This document shows positions 41,201 to 50,441 of a stretch of DNA of 64,000 nt, piece after piece. Origin of the DNA: Candidatus Schekmanbacteria bacterium (lineage in GTDB: Bacteria > Schekmanbacteria > GWA2-38-11 > J061); assembly GCA_016219965.1 (NCBI GenBank), contig JACRJM010000015.1:95857-159856 (forward strand). Reading direction: 5' to 3'. Under the pieces are notes generated by a model. That model worked only from the letters and a program-made list of their open reading frames with translations. It did no database searches and had not been told where the DNA came from. Within the stretch, counting starts at the first letter, position 1. Every line of letters begins with the position of its first letter. The translations under genes were made by a program, and so were the position numbers.

Positions 41201-41441
41201 CAATGCTATCAAGCAGCTATCTGCTCCCACCAAAAATAAAGACTTGTAAAATGCAAGACATAACCCCAATTGTTTTCCTGACCAACTATAGAATAACAAT
41301 AGGTACTTATAACAAATCTATTTAACAGCGTGCCACGTAAGCTAGGTATAAGCTTAAACCGACTAATGTCGGTGTTAATCTTTGGTATTGTTTTCTTCAG
41401 CATCTATCAAAATTCAAAACCTGACACAATTGTCTTGTAGA

Positions 41442-42131
41442 TTAAAAAGCCTTCCACTGTCGTATTGCATGCAACGCGTCAAGCGTCTCTTGGGAAAATG
41501 TGATATGTGATGTGTGAATAGGGAAAAAATAGACGGACCTCTTCTGGCTGATATTATAGTCAAAACTCAGCAGCATAAGACCATTGAGTTTCATCAACCC
41601 TTCATTGTTCCCTCGTTGTATGCACTCGCCAAGCACATTAATAGCCGTTGGCATGATGGCATCATCAATGCAATGACCACTACTACTACCGATGATGAGA
41701 ATATTTGGGACGTCTTCAATATATTGAGGAATCTTGCGTTTGCAGACTGCGACGACTTGCTCCCATGCCGGTAAGCCTTCGGTGGCAGATGTATCACCGA
41801 TTGTTACCAGACGCTCACGTGATCTGTTCATATTTTCTTGGTCAATGCGGTCCTGTTCTTTTGTCCGAAAGTGCTTCACCTCGGCGAAAAACTGCACTGC
41901 ACTATGTCGTATGGAGAGGTCAGGGCTTTCCCGAAAAGTTACTCTAAATCCATTCAACTGGAGCATATCAGCGGCCCAGCCCTCGAAAATTAAGTCGTTG
42001 AACTTTTCGTAATTGGACTGATTGGCTTCCAAGCGGCAACGATATGTGTTGACAGCTTGTATTTGATCTCTCTTAAGCTTAGAGCAGTGTGTGTCTATAT
42101 TAGTTTTGAACATAATCATGGCAACCTTCAC
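41442..42131 (-). CDS. Orphan protein with a PD-(D/E)XK nuclease-like motif
   Basis: A 229-residue protein with a GTG start at 42131; an ATG at 42119 with GAAGG nearby is also plausible. A helix containing Glu50 (FNDLIFEGWAADMLQLNGF) is followed by SPDLSIRH (Asp71), a strand FFAEVKHF (Glu84-x-Lys86) and charged sequence. This is the order and spacing of the restriction-endonuclease-like fold. The C-terminal half is beta-rich with ILIIGSSSGHCIDDA. No methyltransferase or other defence partner is adjacent, so a role in restriction, repair or anti-phage defence is only suggested by the motif and its accessory surroundings. Confidence 0.58.
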   Translation of the reverse strand: MKVAMIMFKTNIDTHCSKLKRDQIQAVNTYRCRLEANQSNYEKFNDLIFEGWAADMLQLNGFRVTFRESPDLSIRHSAVQFFAEVKHFRTKEQDRIDQENMNRSRERLVTIGDTSATEGLPAWEQVVAVCKRKIPQYIEDVPNILIIGSSSGHCIDDAIMPTAINVLGECIQRGNNEGLMKLNGLMLLSFDYNISQKRSVYFFPIHTSHITFSQETLDALHAIRQWKAF

Positions 42132-42326
42132 AGTTTCATGCCTAACATTTATTTTTATACTTATTTTACTCTATTGTCAGAGTTGTATAATTACTAGGAA
42201 TAGCCAGTCAAGGAAAACTGACTAAAAGAAATGGTTAAAAGCAGTTCTATGGACAGTACACTTAATTCGGTTAAAAAGCATAAGTTGTGCTTACGTTAGA
42301 TTGTATTTGTACCATCCACAGAGAAT

Positions 42327-42414
42327 GGCACGTTCGGGGAACGTGCCCTACAGAAAATAATGCAGGGTCTGGGCGTAATATTTGTAGGGTCTGCTCCCCG
42401 AGCAGACCTCCTAC
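42327..42414. repeat. Inverted pair of GTAG/CTAC palindromes (family 2)
   Basis: Copy 1: 9-bp stem GGCACGTTC/GAACGTGCC capped by GGG (42327-42347), followed by CTAC. Copy 2: 9-bp stem GGTCTGCTC/GAGCAGACC capped by CCC (42388-42408), flanked by GTAG (42384) and CTAC (42414). The copies face each other. Stem bases differ between copies but stay perfectly paired. The rest of the 42132-42546 gap has no supportable gene. Confidence 0.82.
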
Positions 42415-42546
42415 CCGATACCGTATGCCTGTGAAAGGTTTTTTAGGCGCATTTCGGGCTCATTTTTCCTTGACAGTTATTTTTTTTATGTGTTAAGGGA
42501 ACAGCAAATTATTTCAAGTTTTTAAGGCTTCATTGATAGGTAAACA

Positions 42547-42768
42547 GTGGGAGAAGAGGATAACGAAAAAGGGAAACTGTACCGTCAAATGGGGCTTCTT
42601 AGCACCATCGGCATCACTCTGGTGGCTGCTACGTTTATAGGGCTTGGAATGGGCTATTATATTGACAAGTGGATTGGCACTAAGCCCATATTTACAATAA
42701 TTTTTACTATTTTTGGAATCATTGCCGGCTTCAGGGAAATGTTTTCAATAATAAAAAAAGGTGAGTAA
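42547..42768 (+). CDS. atpI: AtpZ/AtpI-like small membrane protein of the ATP synthase locus
   Basis: A 73-residue protein with a GTG start and two membrane helices (STIGITLVAATFIGLGMGYYI and PIFTIIFTIFGIIAGFREMFSII), typical of AtpZ/AtpI-type proteins. These assist assembly of the ATP synthase c-ring or Mg2+ handling. It is first in the cluster and lies seven bases before atpB. Confidence 0.8.
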   Translation: MGEEDNEKGKLYRQMGLLSTIGITLVAATFIGLGMGYYIDKWIGTKPIFTIIFTIFGIIAGFREMFSIIKKGE

Positions 42769-42774
42769 AGAAAT

Positions 42775-43455
42775 ATGAAACACGCACCAGTATATCTTTT
42801 CTACCTGCTCGGAATACCTGAGCATGTGGCAGAAGAGTATAGATATGTTTTTCTTGCAGTGTTTGTGACAATATTGCTGACCATAGTTTCCTTCTGGGTT
42901 ACAAGCCGTCTTGAAAAGATACCCAAAGGGAAGCAGAATGTTTTTGAATTCATACTTGGCGGTCTCATGGATTTCATGGAAGAAATAATGGGACATGGTG
43001 CAAGAAGATTTCTTCCACTCGTGGGCACGCTTGCCTTCTTCATATTGACATCTAATCTCTTAGGTCTCATCCCGGGTTTTGATTCACCGACTGCGAACCT
43101 TAATGCAACCGGCGGATGCGCCATAGTAGTTTTTATTGCAACCCACTACTACGGGATAAAGGCTCATGGCATGAGCTATATAAAACAGTTCACAGGTCCA
43201 ATCCCTGCACTTACTCCGCTAATAATGCCTATCGAAATCATAAGCCATCTTGTAAGGCCTGTGTCACTTTCAATCAGGCTTTTCGGTAATATGTTCGGCG
43301 GTCATCTTGTCCTTGCAAGTTTCCTCGGGCTCGTTCCGCTAATTGTTCCGCTGCCTATGATGGCGATGGAGCTGTTTGTTGCAGGCGTGCAGACTCTGAT
43401 ATTTATAGTTTTGTCCATGATATATATTTCACTGGCACTTGAAGAGCATCATTAA
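42775..43455 (+). CDS. atpB: F0F1 ATP synthase subunit a
   Basis: A 226-residue membrane protein with the ATP synthase a-subunit signature. It includes LFILTSNLLGLIPGFDSPTANLN-type sequence and the essential arginine in PVSLSIRLFGNMFGGHLV, with several hydrophobic helices ending in SMIYISLALEEHH. It forms the ion half-channels against the c-ring. It sits between atpI and atpE; the peripheral-stalk and F1 genes are not in the window. Confidence 0.95.
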   Translation: MKHAPVYLFYLLGIPEHVAEEYRYVFLAVFVTILLTIVSFWVTSRLEKIPKGKQNVFEFILGGLMDFMEEIMGHGARRFLPLVGTLAFFILTSNLLGLIPGFDSPTANLNATGGCAIVVFIATHYYGIKAHGMSYIKQFTGPIPALTPLIMPIEIISHLVRPVSLSIRLFGNMFGGHLVLASFLGLVPLIVPLPMMAMELFVAGVQTLIFIVLSMIYISLALEEHH

Positions 43456-43514
43456 ACATAAAGAAACATAAAGGCTGAGTTTAAATAAATAACATTTTAG
43501 TAAGGGGGTGAAAG

Positions 43515-43847
43515 TTGATGAAGAAGATTGTGATTGCCATAGCAGTTCTAATCGTATCCGGAATTTTTCTTGCTCCGTTTGCAATGGCTGAAGAAGCTGC
43601 AGCACCAGCAGGCGGCGGAACAGGCGGTATGACATACGTTTATATAGCATGCGCTATCGGTATTGCTATCGCGGCTTTTGGTGGAGCTTTAGGACAGGGC
43701 CGCAGTGTCAGCGCAGCACTTGAAGGTATTGCAAGGAATCCAAACGCATCAGGAAAGATTCAGACCGCTATGATCATCGGTCTGGCTCTTATTGAGTCTC
43801 TCGTTATTTACGCGCTGGTTGTTGTTCTCATACTGTTATTCAAATAG
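43515..43847 (+). CDS. atpE: F0F1 ATP synthase subunit c
   Basis: A 110-residue protein longer than the usual about 80 because of a cleavable-looking N-terminal segment ([21 protein letters not shown]). The two transmembrane helices follow, with the RNP polar loop ([14 protein letters not shown]). The ion-binding Glu is in [15 protein letters not shown], and a Gln is present in the first helix (GALGQGR). Gln, Glu-Ser and Tyr match part of the sodium-binding set of known Na+ c-rings, but the Thr two residues after the Glu is Leu. The coupling ion is therefore undecided. GGGGGTG precedes the start. Confidence 0.94.
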   Translation: MMKKIVIAIAVLIVSGIFLAPFAMAEEAAAPAGGGTGGMTYVYIACAIGIAIAAFGGALGQGRSVSAALEGIARNPNASGKIQTAMIIGLALIESLVIYALVVVLILLFK

Positions 43848-43872
43848 TTTGAGATTAAAGATATAGAGATTG

Positions 43873-43930
43873 CATTAGATTCTGAAAAGCGGAGGGTAAA
43901 GAAGAAATATCCTCCGCTTTCAATCTAATG
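43873..43930. other. Long hairpin between atpE and nuoA
   Basis: CATTAGATT-CTG-AAAAGCGGAGG at 43873-43895 pairs with CCTCCGCTTT-C-AATCTAATG at 43911-43930, a stem of about 20 bp with a small internal asymmetry and a 15-base loop. No T-run follows, so it is more likely an RNA-stability or processing element, or a weak terminator, separating the atp and nuo genes. Confidence 0.65.
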
Positions 43931-43950
43931 TGAAATACTACGGGAAGTAG

Positions 43951-44331
43951 ATGGATAACGGGCTAAATACTTACGTACCTGTTTTTATAATGGCAGTTGT
44001 GGCTATAGGATTTGCAGCCGTAACTATTCTGCTTTCCCACCTCGTAGGCAAAAGAAATAGCAGCACAGCTAAACTCGACACCTATGAATGCGGTTCCCCG
44101 GTCATAGGCTCAGCACGTCTTCGTTTTTCAGTTAAATTCTATCTCATTGCAATGTTATTTATTATATTTGATATTGAAGCTGTGTTCCTCTATCCCTGGG
44201 CTGTGGTGCTCCGCGAGATCAAGGAGTTCGGTCCATTTGTGTTTTACGAAATGGTTCTGTTCATTTTTGTTTTGATTGCAGGTCTTGTCTATGTATGGAA
44301 GAGAAAAGCCCTTGACTGGCTGAGTGAATAA
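43951..44331 (+). CDS. nuoA: NADH-quinone oxidoreductase subunit A
   Basis: A 126-residue membrane protein with three helices and the NuoA hallmark motifs: KLDTYECGSPVIGSARLRFSV, then FYLIAMLFIIFDIEAVFLYPWAV with the conserved acidic residues in the second helix. NuoA belongs to the membrane arm of complex I near the quinone site. It begins the nuo cluster, which continues directly with nuoE, not nuoB. Confidence 0.95.
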   Translation: MDNGLNTYVPVFIMAVVAIGFAAVTILLSHLVGKRNSSTAKLDTYECGSPVIGSARLRFSVKFYLIAMLFIIFDIEAVFLYPWAVVLREIKEFGPFVFYEMVLFIFVLIAGLVYVWKRKALDWLSE

Positions 44332-44333
44332 TA

Positions 44334-44810
44334 ATGAGCCCAGAAGAAAAAATAGAAGAAAAAATTGAAAAGCTGGTAAAAAAATATCCCAATGGCGATG
44401 CCGCCCTTCTTCCTTTGCTCCACCTGTTACAGGAAGAGGAGGGCCACGGTAAAATGATAACCCGCGAATCAATGGAACGCGCTGCAAAGCTGCTGAATGT
44501 TCCGGTTAGCAGGGTAAAGGGTGTCGTATCCTTCTATACAATGTACAACCAGAAGCCTGTGGGAAAATATTTTATCCAGATATGCACCAACATCGCCTGC
44601 TCCATACTGAATGCGCAGGAGATAGTAGACCATATAGAAAAGAAGCTTGGCATCAAGGTCGGCGAGACCACACCTGACGGGAAATTCACACTCGCCACGG
44701 TTGAGTGTCTTGGTTCCTGCGGTACGGCGCCCATGATGCAGATAAACAATGATTATTATGAGAACCTTGATACATCGAGGGTTGAAGAAATCCTTGCGGG
44801 CCTGAAGTAG
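44334..44810 (+). CDS. nuoE: NADH-quinone oxidoreductase subunit E (24 kDa, 2Fe-2S)
   Basis: A 158-residue thioredoxin-fold ferredoxin subunit with all four cluster cysteines: C84 and C89 (CTNIAC) and C125 and C129 (CLGSC). The SRVKGVVSFYTMY segment is also typical. NuoE carries the N1a 2Fe-2S cluster in the NADH-oxidising tip of complex I and normally sits beside nuoF. Here it starts two bases after the nuoA stop and is followed by nuoH, with no nuoF in the window. Similar subunits also serve hydrogenases and formate dehydrogenases, but the position makes complex I likely. Confidence 0.92.
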   Translation: MSPEEKIEEKIEKLVKKYPNGDAALLPLLHLLQEEEGHGKMITRESMERAAKLLNVPVSRVKGVVSFYTMYNQKPVGKYFIQICTNIACSILNAQEIVDHIEKKLGIKVGETTPDGKFTLATVECLGSCGTAPMMQINNDYYENLDTSRVEEILAGLK

Positions 44811-44862
44811 ATGATAGTGGAGATGACAGACGGAGATGTTGATGTTACGGAGATATTAACGA

Positions 44863-45927
44863 ATGTTTAATCTAAGCATAGCGGAAATCCTCTCAAATAC
44901 TCTTGTCATAAAGGTAATAGAGATACTCGTTGTTTTCGCTCTTACCATGACAACTGTTGCCATACTCTCGCTTGCTGAAAGAAAAGTCTGCGCCTTCATA
45001 CAGAGAAGGCTTGGCCCGAACAGGGTCGGTCCATGGGGGCTTTTCCAGCCGGCAGCCGATGGAATCAAGTTCATAATGAAAGAGGATATAATCCCCATTA
45101 ATGCAAATAAGTTTTTCTATGTTCTTGCTCCAATGATAGCAATATCGCCTGCCCTTATCACATTTGCCGTAATCCCCTTCGGCTCTCCGACCACATTCGG
45201 CGGACTGCTAAAGACTCCGGTTGCTCTCCAGATCGCAGAGCTAAACGTAGGAGTGCTCTACATCATAGCGATAGCATCGCTTGGCGTTTATGGCATAGTG
45301 CTCGGAGGCTGGGCATCAAACAACAAGTTCTCCCTGATGGGCGGTCTTCGCTCATCTGCACAGATGATAAGCTATGAGCTTGCCATGGGGCTTGCAGTCG
45401 TGGGCGTAGTGATGATGGGGGGAAGCCTTGATCTTGCAGAAATCGTCGAAAAACAAGGGAAGTACTGGTATATTTTCCCGCAGATAATCGGCTTTATAGT
45501 TTTTCTCATCGCAAGCTTTGCAGAAACAAACAGGCTCCCATTTGACCTTCCCGAGGCTGATTCCGAGCTGGTTGCAGGATACCACACCGAGTACAGCAGC
45601 ATGAAATTTGCCATGTTCTTTATGGCAGAGTATGCAAACATGATAACGGCATCGGCTCTCATGGTATCTCTTTATTTCGGCGGCTGGCAGGGGCTTCCGA
45701 TAGGAGGCTGGCTTAATCTTCCTATAATAGACAAACTCTGGTTCATTCCTATCATCTGGTTTGTAATAAAGGTCATCTGTTTTCTGTTTTTCTTCATTTG
45801 GGTGAGATGGACGTTCCCGAGGTTCAGGTATGACCAGCTTATGGCTTTCGGCTGGAAAGTGCTTGTGCCGGTGGCGCTCCTTAATATTTTAATTACCGGT
45901 GCACTTATTATGTGGGATGTAATCTGA
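44863..45927 (+). CDS. nuoH: NADH-quinone oxidoreductase subunit H
   Basis: A 354-residue polytopic subunit with the conserved NuoH loops: ERKVCAFIQRRLGPNRVGPWGLFQPAADGIK, FAETNRLPFDLPEADSELVAGYHTEYSSMKF and VRWTFPRFRYDQLM. These acidic loops line the quinone chamber and link it to the proton path. GGAG lies upstream of the ATG. The stop and the next start share one base (TGATG). Confidence 0.97.
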   Translation: MFNLSIAEILSNTLVIKVIEILVVFALTMTTVAILSLAERKVCAFIQRRLGPNRVGPWGLFQPAADGIKFIMKEDIIPINANKFFYVLAPMIAISPALITFAVIPFGSPTTFGGLLKTPVALQIAELNVGVLYIIAIASLGVYGIVLGGWASNNKFSLMGGLRSSAQMISYELAMGLAVVGVVMMGGSLDLAEIVEKQGKYWYIFPQIIGFIVFLIASFAETNRLPFDLPEADSELVAGYHTEYSSMKFAMFFMAEYANMITASALMVSLYFGGWQGLPIGGWLNLPIIDKLWFIPIIWFVIKVICFLFFFIWVRWTFPRFRYDQLMAFGWKVLVPVALLNILITGALIMWDVI

Positions 45928-46436
45928 TGCTTGAAATGGTGATGTTCTATGTCTTTGCCACTGCCGCTGTGATTTCCGCAGTGATGGTCGTGACCAAGAA
46001 AAACCCGGTGGCAAGCGTATTTGCACTTATAATAACATTTATGTCCATAGCAGGTTTATATGCGGCATTAAGCGCGCATTTTCTCGCTATAATCCAGATA
46101 CTCGTTTATGCCGGCGCCATAATGGTGCTTTTCCTTTTTGTTGTCATGCTCCTTGACCTCAGAAAGGATGAATTCTTCTTCAGCACACAGAAGAGTATAA
46201 AAATTCTGGGGATAGCCATTGTATGTGTTCTACTGGCAGAGATTTATACTATTTCACAGAATATACATATCCCTTCTGCTTCCGGTGCGTTTGCTGAGGC
46301 ATATTCAGGACCGGGGGGGAATACTGCGGCAATCGGAAGGCTTCTTTTTACAACATATCTTCTTCCATTTGAGCTTACTTCAGTCCTGCTCATGGTTGCC
46401 ATAATCGGTGCAGTCCTGCTTTCGAGGAGGAGGTAA
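45927..46436 (+). CDS. nuoJ: NADH-quinone oxidoreductase subunit J
   Basis: About 169 residues from the ATG at 45927, which overlaps the nuoH stop by one base; an earlier in-frame start at 45912 inside nuoH is less likely. Five membrane helices and the conserved IQILVYAGAIMVLFLFVVMLLDL segment identify NuoJ, which contains the pi-bulge helix that links quinone chemistry to proton pumping. Confidence 0.94.
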   Translation: MLEMVMFYVFATAAVISAVMVVTKKNPVASVFALIITFMSIAGLYAALSAHFLAIIQILVYAGAIMVLFLFVVMLLDLRKDEFFFSTQKSIKILGIAIVCVLLAEIYTISQNIHIPSASGAFAEAYSGPGGNTAAIGRLLFTTYLLPFELTSVLLMVAIIGAVLLSRRR

Positions 46437-46439
46437 ACA

Positions 46440-46745
46440 ATGATAATAACACTTAACCATTATCTCGTGCTTTCAGGGCTTCTTTTTATAATAGGAGCAG
46501 TAGGGGTTGTAATAAGAAGGAATGCTCTAATTATCTTCATGTCCATAGAGCTAATGCTTAATTCAGTAAACCTTTTATTTGTTGCCTTTTCTAAATATCT
46601 TAACAATCTCTCCGGGCAGGTCTTTGTGTTTTTTGTCATGACCGTTGCTGCCGCCGAGGTCGTTGTAGGGCTTGCGATAATAGTGCTTATTTTCAGAAAC
46701 AAGTCCACTGTGAACGTGGATGAAATCAACCTGATGAAATGGTGA
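46440..46745 (+). CDS. nuoK: NADH-quinone oxidoreductase subunit K
   Basis: A 101-residue subunit with three membrane helices and the two conserved membrane-embedded glutamates ([16 protein letters not shown] and [15 protein letters not shown]). It is an MrpC-like proton-channel component. AGGAGGA precedes the start, three bases after nuoJ. Confidence 0.96.
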   Translation: MIITLNHYLVLSGLLFIIGAVGVVIRRNALIIFMSIELMLNSVNLLFVAFSKYLNNLSGQVFVFFVMTVAAAEVVVGLAIIVLIFRNKSTVNVDEINLMKW

Positions 46746-46758
46746 GGAAAATATTCTG

Positions 46759-48753
46759 ATGCTTGAATATATCTGGCTTGTCCCTCTTTTTCCTCTCTTA
46801 GGATTTGCCATAAACGGGCTTTTCGGGAAGAATGCGGGGAAGGGCTTTATAGGTCTTGTTGCCTGCTCGGCTGTGGGGGCTTCATTTCTCGTATCTGTGA
46901 TCTCATTCTTCGAACTCCTTTCAATGCCTGCTGAAGGAAGGATTTTCGAAAAGGTCATCTACACATGGATAAGCTCCGGCTCATTCAGGGCGGAGATGGG
47001 ATTTCAGGTTGACCCGCTTTCTGCGATAATGCTCCTTGTTGTTACGGGCGTAGGATTCCTCATACACATCTACTCAACCGGCTACATGCATGAAGACCCC
47101 AGCTACTACAGATATTTTGCATATCTCAATCTCTTCACATTCTCCATGCTTATGCTTGTGCTTGGAAATAATTTCCTCATCATGTTCGTTGGATGGGAGG
47201 CGGTCGGTCTTTGCTCTTATCTATTGATTGGATTCTGGTTTGAGAAGAAGAGCGCTTCCGATGCAGGAAAGAAGGCATTCATAGTCAACAGGATTGGCGA
47301 CTTCGGATTCATACTTGGCATAATGCTTATATTCGTTACTTTCCAGACAATAGATTTCCATGATGTGTTCAAACAGGCGAATTCAAATTTCACTGCCGGC
47401 AACAGCGTTATAATATGGATAACCGCGCTTCTTTTTATTGGAGCAACCGGGAAATCAGCGCAGATTCCATTGTATGTATGGCTTCCGGATGCAATGGAAG
47501 GTCCGACCCCGGTATCTGCTCTCATTCATGCGGCAACAATGGTAACTGCCGGAGTTTATATGGTATCAAGGTGCAGTGCGCTTTACATGCTTGCTCCTGA
47601 AACTATGTTCGTAGTTGCAGTGATTGGCGCTCTTACGGCGATATTCGCCGCATCAATAGGTTTAGTGCAGAATGACATAAAACGAGTGCTTGCCTATTCC
47701 ACGGTAAGCCAGCTTGGATATATGTTCCTTGCCTGCGGCGTCGGCGCATTTGCGGCGGCAATATTCCATCTTATGACACATGCGTTCTTCAAGGCTCTCC
47801 TCTTCTTAGGCTCAGGAAGCGTAATCCACGGCATGGGGGGAGAGCAGGATATAAGAAAGATGGGGGCTTTGCGGAAAAAAATGCCGGTTACATTCATAAC
47901 ATTCCTTGCAGGGACATTGGCAATCGCAGGAATCCCCGGATTGTCCGGGTTCTTCAGCAAGGACGAAATACTCTGGAAGGCGTTCTCATCAGAGCATGGC
48001 AGTCCGCTTCTCTGGCTTGTTGGAGCCGCGGCGGCAGGCATGACTGCCTTCTATATGTTCAGGCTCGTTTTCCTCACATTCTGCGGAGAGTCGAGGGTTG
48101 ACCATCATGCGGCAGAGCATTTGCATGAATCACCTAAATCAATGACAATCCCTCTTTCCATACTAGCCGTGCTTTCGGTAATAGGAGGTTATGTAGGGGT
48201 CCCGCATATACTTGGCGGAGAAAACAGGATAGAGAAATTCCTTGAGCCTGTGTTTGCCGTTTCTGAAAAATCGGAAGCCGTAGAAACTATAGGTGAAGCA
48301 GAAGGCGCATTAGCCAGTACAATAGAACGAGGAGCTGAGGCAGCGGTGGCACATTCAGCCGCATCAGGCGGGCTTGAGATGACAATGATGATCGTCTCAG
48401 TTGTTATAGCGTTATTTGGAATTTTACTCGCATACATATTTTATCTTAAGAGCAAGAATATACCGGAGAAACTTTCGCAGAGTTTTTCGCCAATATACAA
48501 TATGCTTCTCAATAAATATTATGTTGATGAGATCTACGATGCTCTCATTGTCACCCCAATAAAGAAGGGGTCAATTTTTCTCTGGGAGTTCTTCGATGCC
48601 AAAGTTATTGACGGACTTGCAAACGGCATAGGCACATTCTTTGAGAACAGCGCATTGAGCCTTAGGACATTGCAGAACGGCAGGGCTCAGAGCTATGTCG
48701 TTGGAATATTGATTGGAGCTGTTATTTTTATAGGATACTTTTTTATTTCATAA
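46759..48753 (+). CDS. nuoL: NADH-quinone oxidoreductase subunit L
   Basis: A 664-residue antiporter-like proton-pumping subunit. NuoL features include GWEAVGLCSYLLIGFWF, AQIPLYVWLPDAMEGPTPVSALIHAATMVTAGVYM with key Lys/His residues nearby, and the long C-terminal region that forms the lateral helix (from about residue 500). A small Ala/Glu-rich segment (EGALASTIERGAEAAVAHS) sits before it. It pumps protons at the distal end of the membrane arm. Confidence 0.97.
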   Translation: MLEYIWLVPLFPLLGFAINGLFGKNAGKGFIGLVACSAVGASFLVSVISFFELLSMPAEGRIFEKVIYTWISSGSFRAEMGFQVDPLSAIMLLVVTGVGFLIHIYSTGYMHEDPSYYRYFAYLNLFTFSMLMLVLGNNFLIMFVGWEAVGLCSYLLIGFWFEKKSASDAGKKAFIVNRIGDFGFILGIMLIFVTFQTIDFHDVFKQANSNFTAGNSVIIWITALLFIGATGKSAQIPLYVWLPDAMEGPTPVSALIHAATMVTAGVYMVSRCSALYMLAPETMFVVAVIGALTAIFAASIGLVQNDIKRVLAYSTVSQLGYMFLACGVGAFAAAIFHLMTHAFFKALLFLGSGSVIHGMGGEQDIRKMGALRKKMPVTFITFLAGTLAIAGIPGLSGFFSKDEILWKAFSSEHGSPLLWLVGAAAAGMTAFYMFRLVFLTFCGESRVDHHAAEHLHESPKSMTIPLSILAVLSVIGGYVGVPHILGGENRIEKFLEPVFAVSEKSEAVETIGEAEGALASTIERGAEAAVAHSAASGGLEMTMMIVSVVIALFGILLAYIFYLKSKNIPEKLSQSFSPIYNMLLNKYYVDEIYDALIVTPIKKGSIFLWEFFDAKVIDGLANGIGTFFENSALSLRTLQNGRAQSYVVGILIGAVIFIGYFFIS

Positions 48754-48800
48754 AACAGGTGAGGGTTTATCCCTGATGTCCTGTTAGAGGAGATGTTGAT

Positions 48801-50441
48801 TTGTTATCAGTTATAATATTCTTACCGCTCATAGGGGTCTTTTTCATCATGCTTACCGGAAGGGAAAGCAAAGGTGCAATAAGGATGTTTGCCCTTGTGA
48901 CTGCTATCATGGATTTCGTACTGTCATTGAGGATTTATAATGGCTTCAGCAATGACACGCCTGATTTCCAGTTCACAGAGAATATACCGTGGATATCAAG
49001 TCTTGGAATAAATTATTCTGTCGGGATTGACGGCATAAGCATATTACTTTTAATGCTTACGACATTCCTTACTCCCATCGTGATACTTTCCTCGTGGAGC
49101 GCCATTGAAGAGAGGGTGAAGGAATACATGATATCAATGCTTCTTTTGGAAGTAGGGATGATAGGAGTGTTCTGCGCAACCGACATGTTCCTTTTCTATG
49201 TTTTCTGGGAAGTCATGCTTATCCCGATGTATCTCCTGATCGGAATATGGGGAGGGACAAGACGAATCTATGCGGCTATCAAGTTCGTTCTCTTCACAAT
49301 GGCAGGAAGCGTGCTCATGCTTATTGCCATTCTTTATATGTATTTCATGAACTATAAGCAGGCGGGGGTTTACAGCTTCAGCCTTTTTGATTTTTACAAG
49401 CTTAACATACCGGTTGATGTCCAGTCTCTGCTCTTCCTTGCTTTCGCGATTGCTTTTGCCATCAAGGTTCCATTGTTTCCGTTCCATACATGGTTGCCTG
49501 ATGCGCATGTCGAGGCTCCAACCGGCGGCAGTGTTATCCTTGCAGGCGTACTCCTAAAGATGGGGACATACGGTTTTCTGCGGTTCTGCATCCCCATGTT
49601 TCCGGCAGCAACATATAAATATATGCCCCTTGTTTCAGTCCTCGCAATCATAGGGATCATCTACGGCGCACTTGTCTCAATGGTGCAGGCAGATATTAAA
49701 AAGCTTGTCGCATACTCAAGTGTGAGCCATCTGGGATTTGTCATGCTTGGGATGTTTGCGCTTAACCAACAGGGGATCGAAGGGAGTATAATCCAGATGA
49801 TAAACCACGGCTTGAGCACCGGAGCGCTCTTCCTTTTAGTTGGTATGATTTATGAGCGGAGACATACAAGGCTTATTTCAGAGTTTGGCGGTCTGTCAAA
49901 ACAGATTCCTATTTTTGCAATCTTTTTCATGATAGTCACTCTTTCATCAATAGGACTGCCGGGGCTCAACGGGTTTGTTGGGGAATTCCTCATACTCCTT
50001 GGCACATTCCAGGCAAACCGCATTTATGCGGTCTTTGCGGCAACAGGGATAATCCTTGCCGCGGTCTATATGCTATGGATGTTCCAGCGCGTGATGTTCG
50101 GAACAATTACAAATGAGAAAAACAAAGAGCTGAAAGACATCAATGGCAGGGAGATTGCAGTTCTTCTGCCTGTTGTTTTTTTCATAATCATGATCGGGGT
50201 TTATCCAAAACCGTTCATGGACAAGATGCATGTGTCTGTCAGCAGTCTCGTAAGCAGGGTAAAGATGCAGTACCAGTTTGTTGACAAAAAATCTGGCGTG
50301 GAGAATGCCGGAGTGACTTATGCAGGAAATTTGACTTCCGCTCCTGAAAAGAAGGATGCGGTGCAGGCGGCAGTTATCGCCGAATTCAAGGAAGTCAAAG
50401 AACTCAACGAAAACCCAGTTTCAGAAGGTGAAGTGAAATGA
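48801..50441 (+). CDS. nuoM: NADH-quinone oxidoreductase subunit M
   Basis: A 546-residue antiporter-like subunit with a TTG start preceded by GAGGAG. Typical motifs are [10 protein letters not shown], the Glu-containing [45 protein letters not shown] and [21 protein letters not shown]. The C-terminus carries an extra polar tail of about 60 residues after the last helix. The stop overlaps nuoN by four bases (ATGA). Confidence 0.97.
   Translation: MLSVIIFLPLIGVFFIMLTGRESKGAIRMFALVTAIMDFVLSLRIYNGFSNDTPDFQFTENIPWISSLGINYSVGIDGISILLLMLTTFLTPIVILSSWSAIEERVKEYMISMLLLEVGMIGVFCATDMFLFYVFWEVMLIPMYLLIGIWGGTRRIYAAIKFVLFTMAGSVLMLIAILYMYFMNYKQAGVYSFSLFDFYKLNIPVDVQSLLFLAFAIAFAIKVPLFPFHTWLPDAHVEAPTGGSVILAGVLLKMGTYGFLRFCIPMFPAATYKYMPLVSVLAIIGIIYGALVSMVQADIKKLVAYSSVSHLGFVMLGMFALNQQGIEGSIIQMINHGLSTGALFLLVGMIYERRHTRLISEFGGLSKQIPIFAIFFMIVTLSSIGLPGLNGFVGEFLILLGTFQANRIYAVFAATGIILAAVYMLWMFQRVMFGTITNEKNKELKDINGREIAVLLPVVFFIIMIGVYPKPFMDKMHVSVSSLVSRVKMQYQFVDKKSGVENAGVTYAGNLTSAPEKKDAVQAAVIAEFKEVKELNENPVSEGEVK

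Noticed and set aside
42287-42496. 69-codon frame over the family-2 palindromes before the atp genes
   Set aside because: The reading frame consists largely of the palindromic repeats and has no ribosome-binding site or homology signal.
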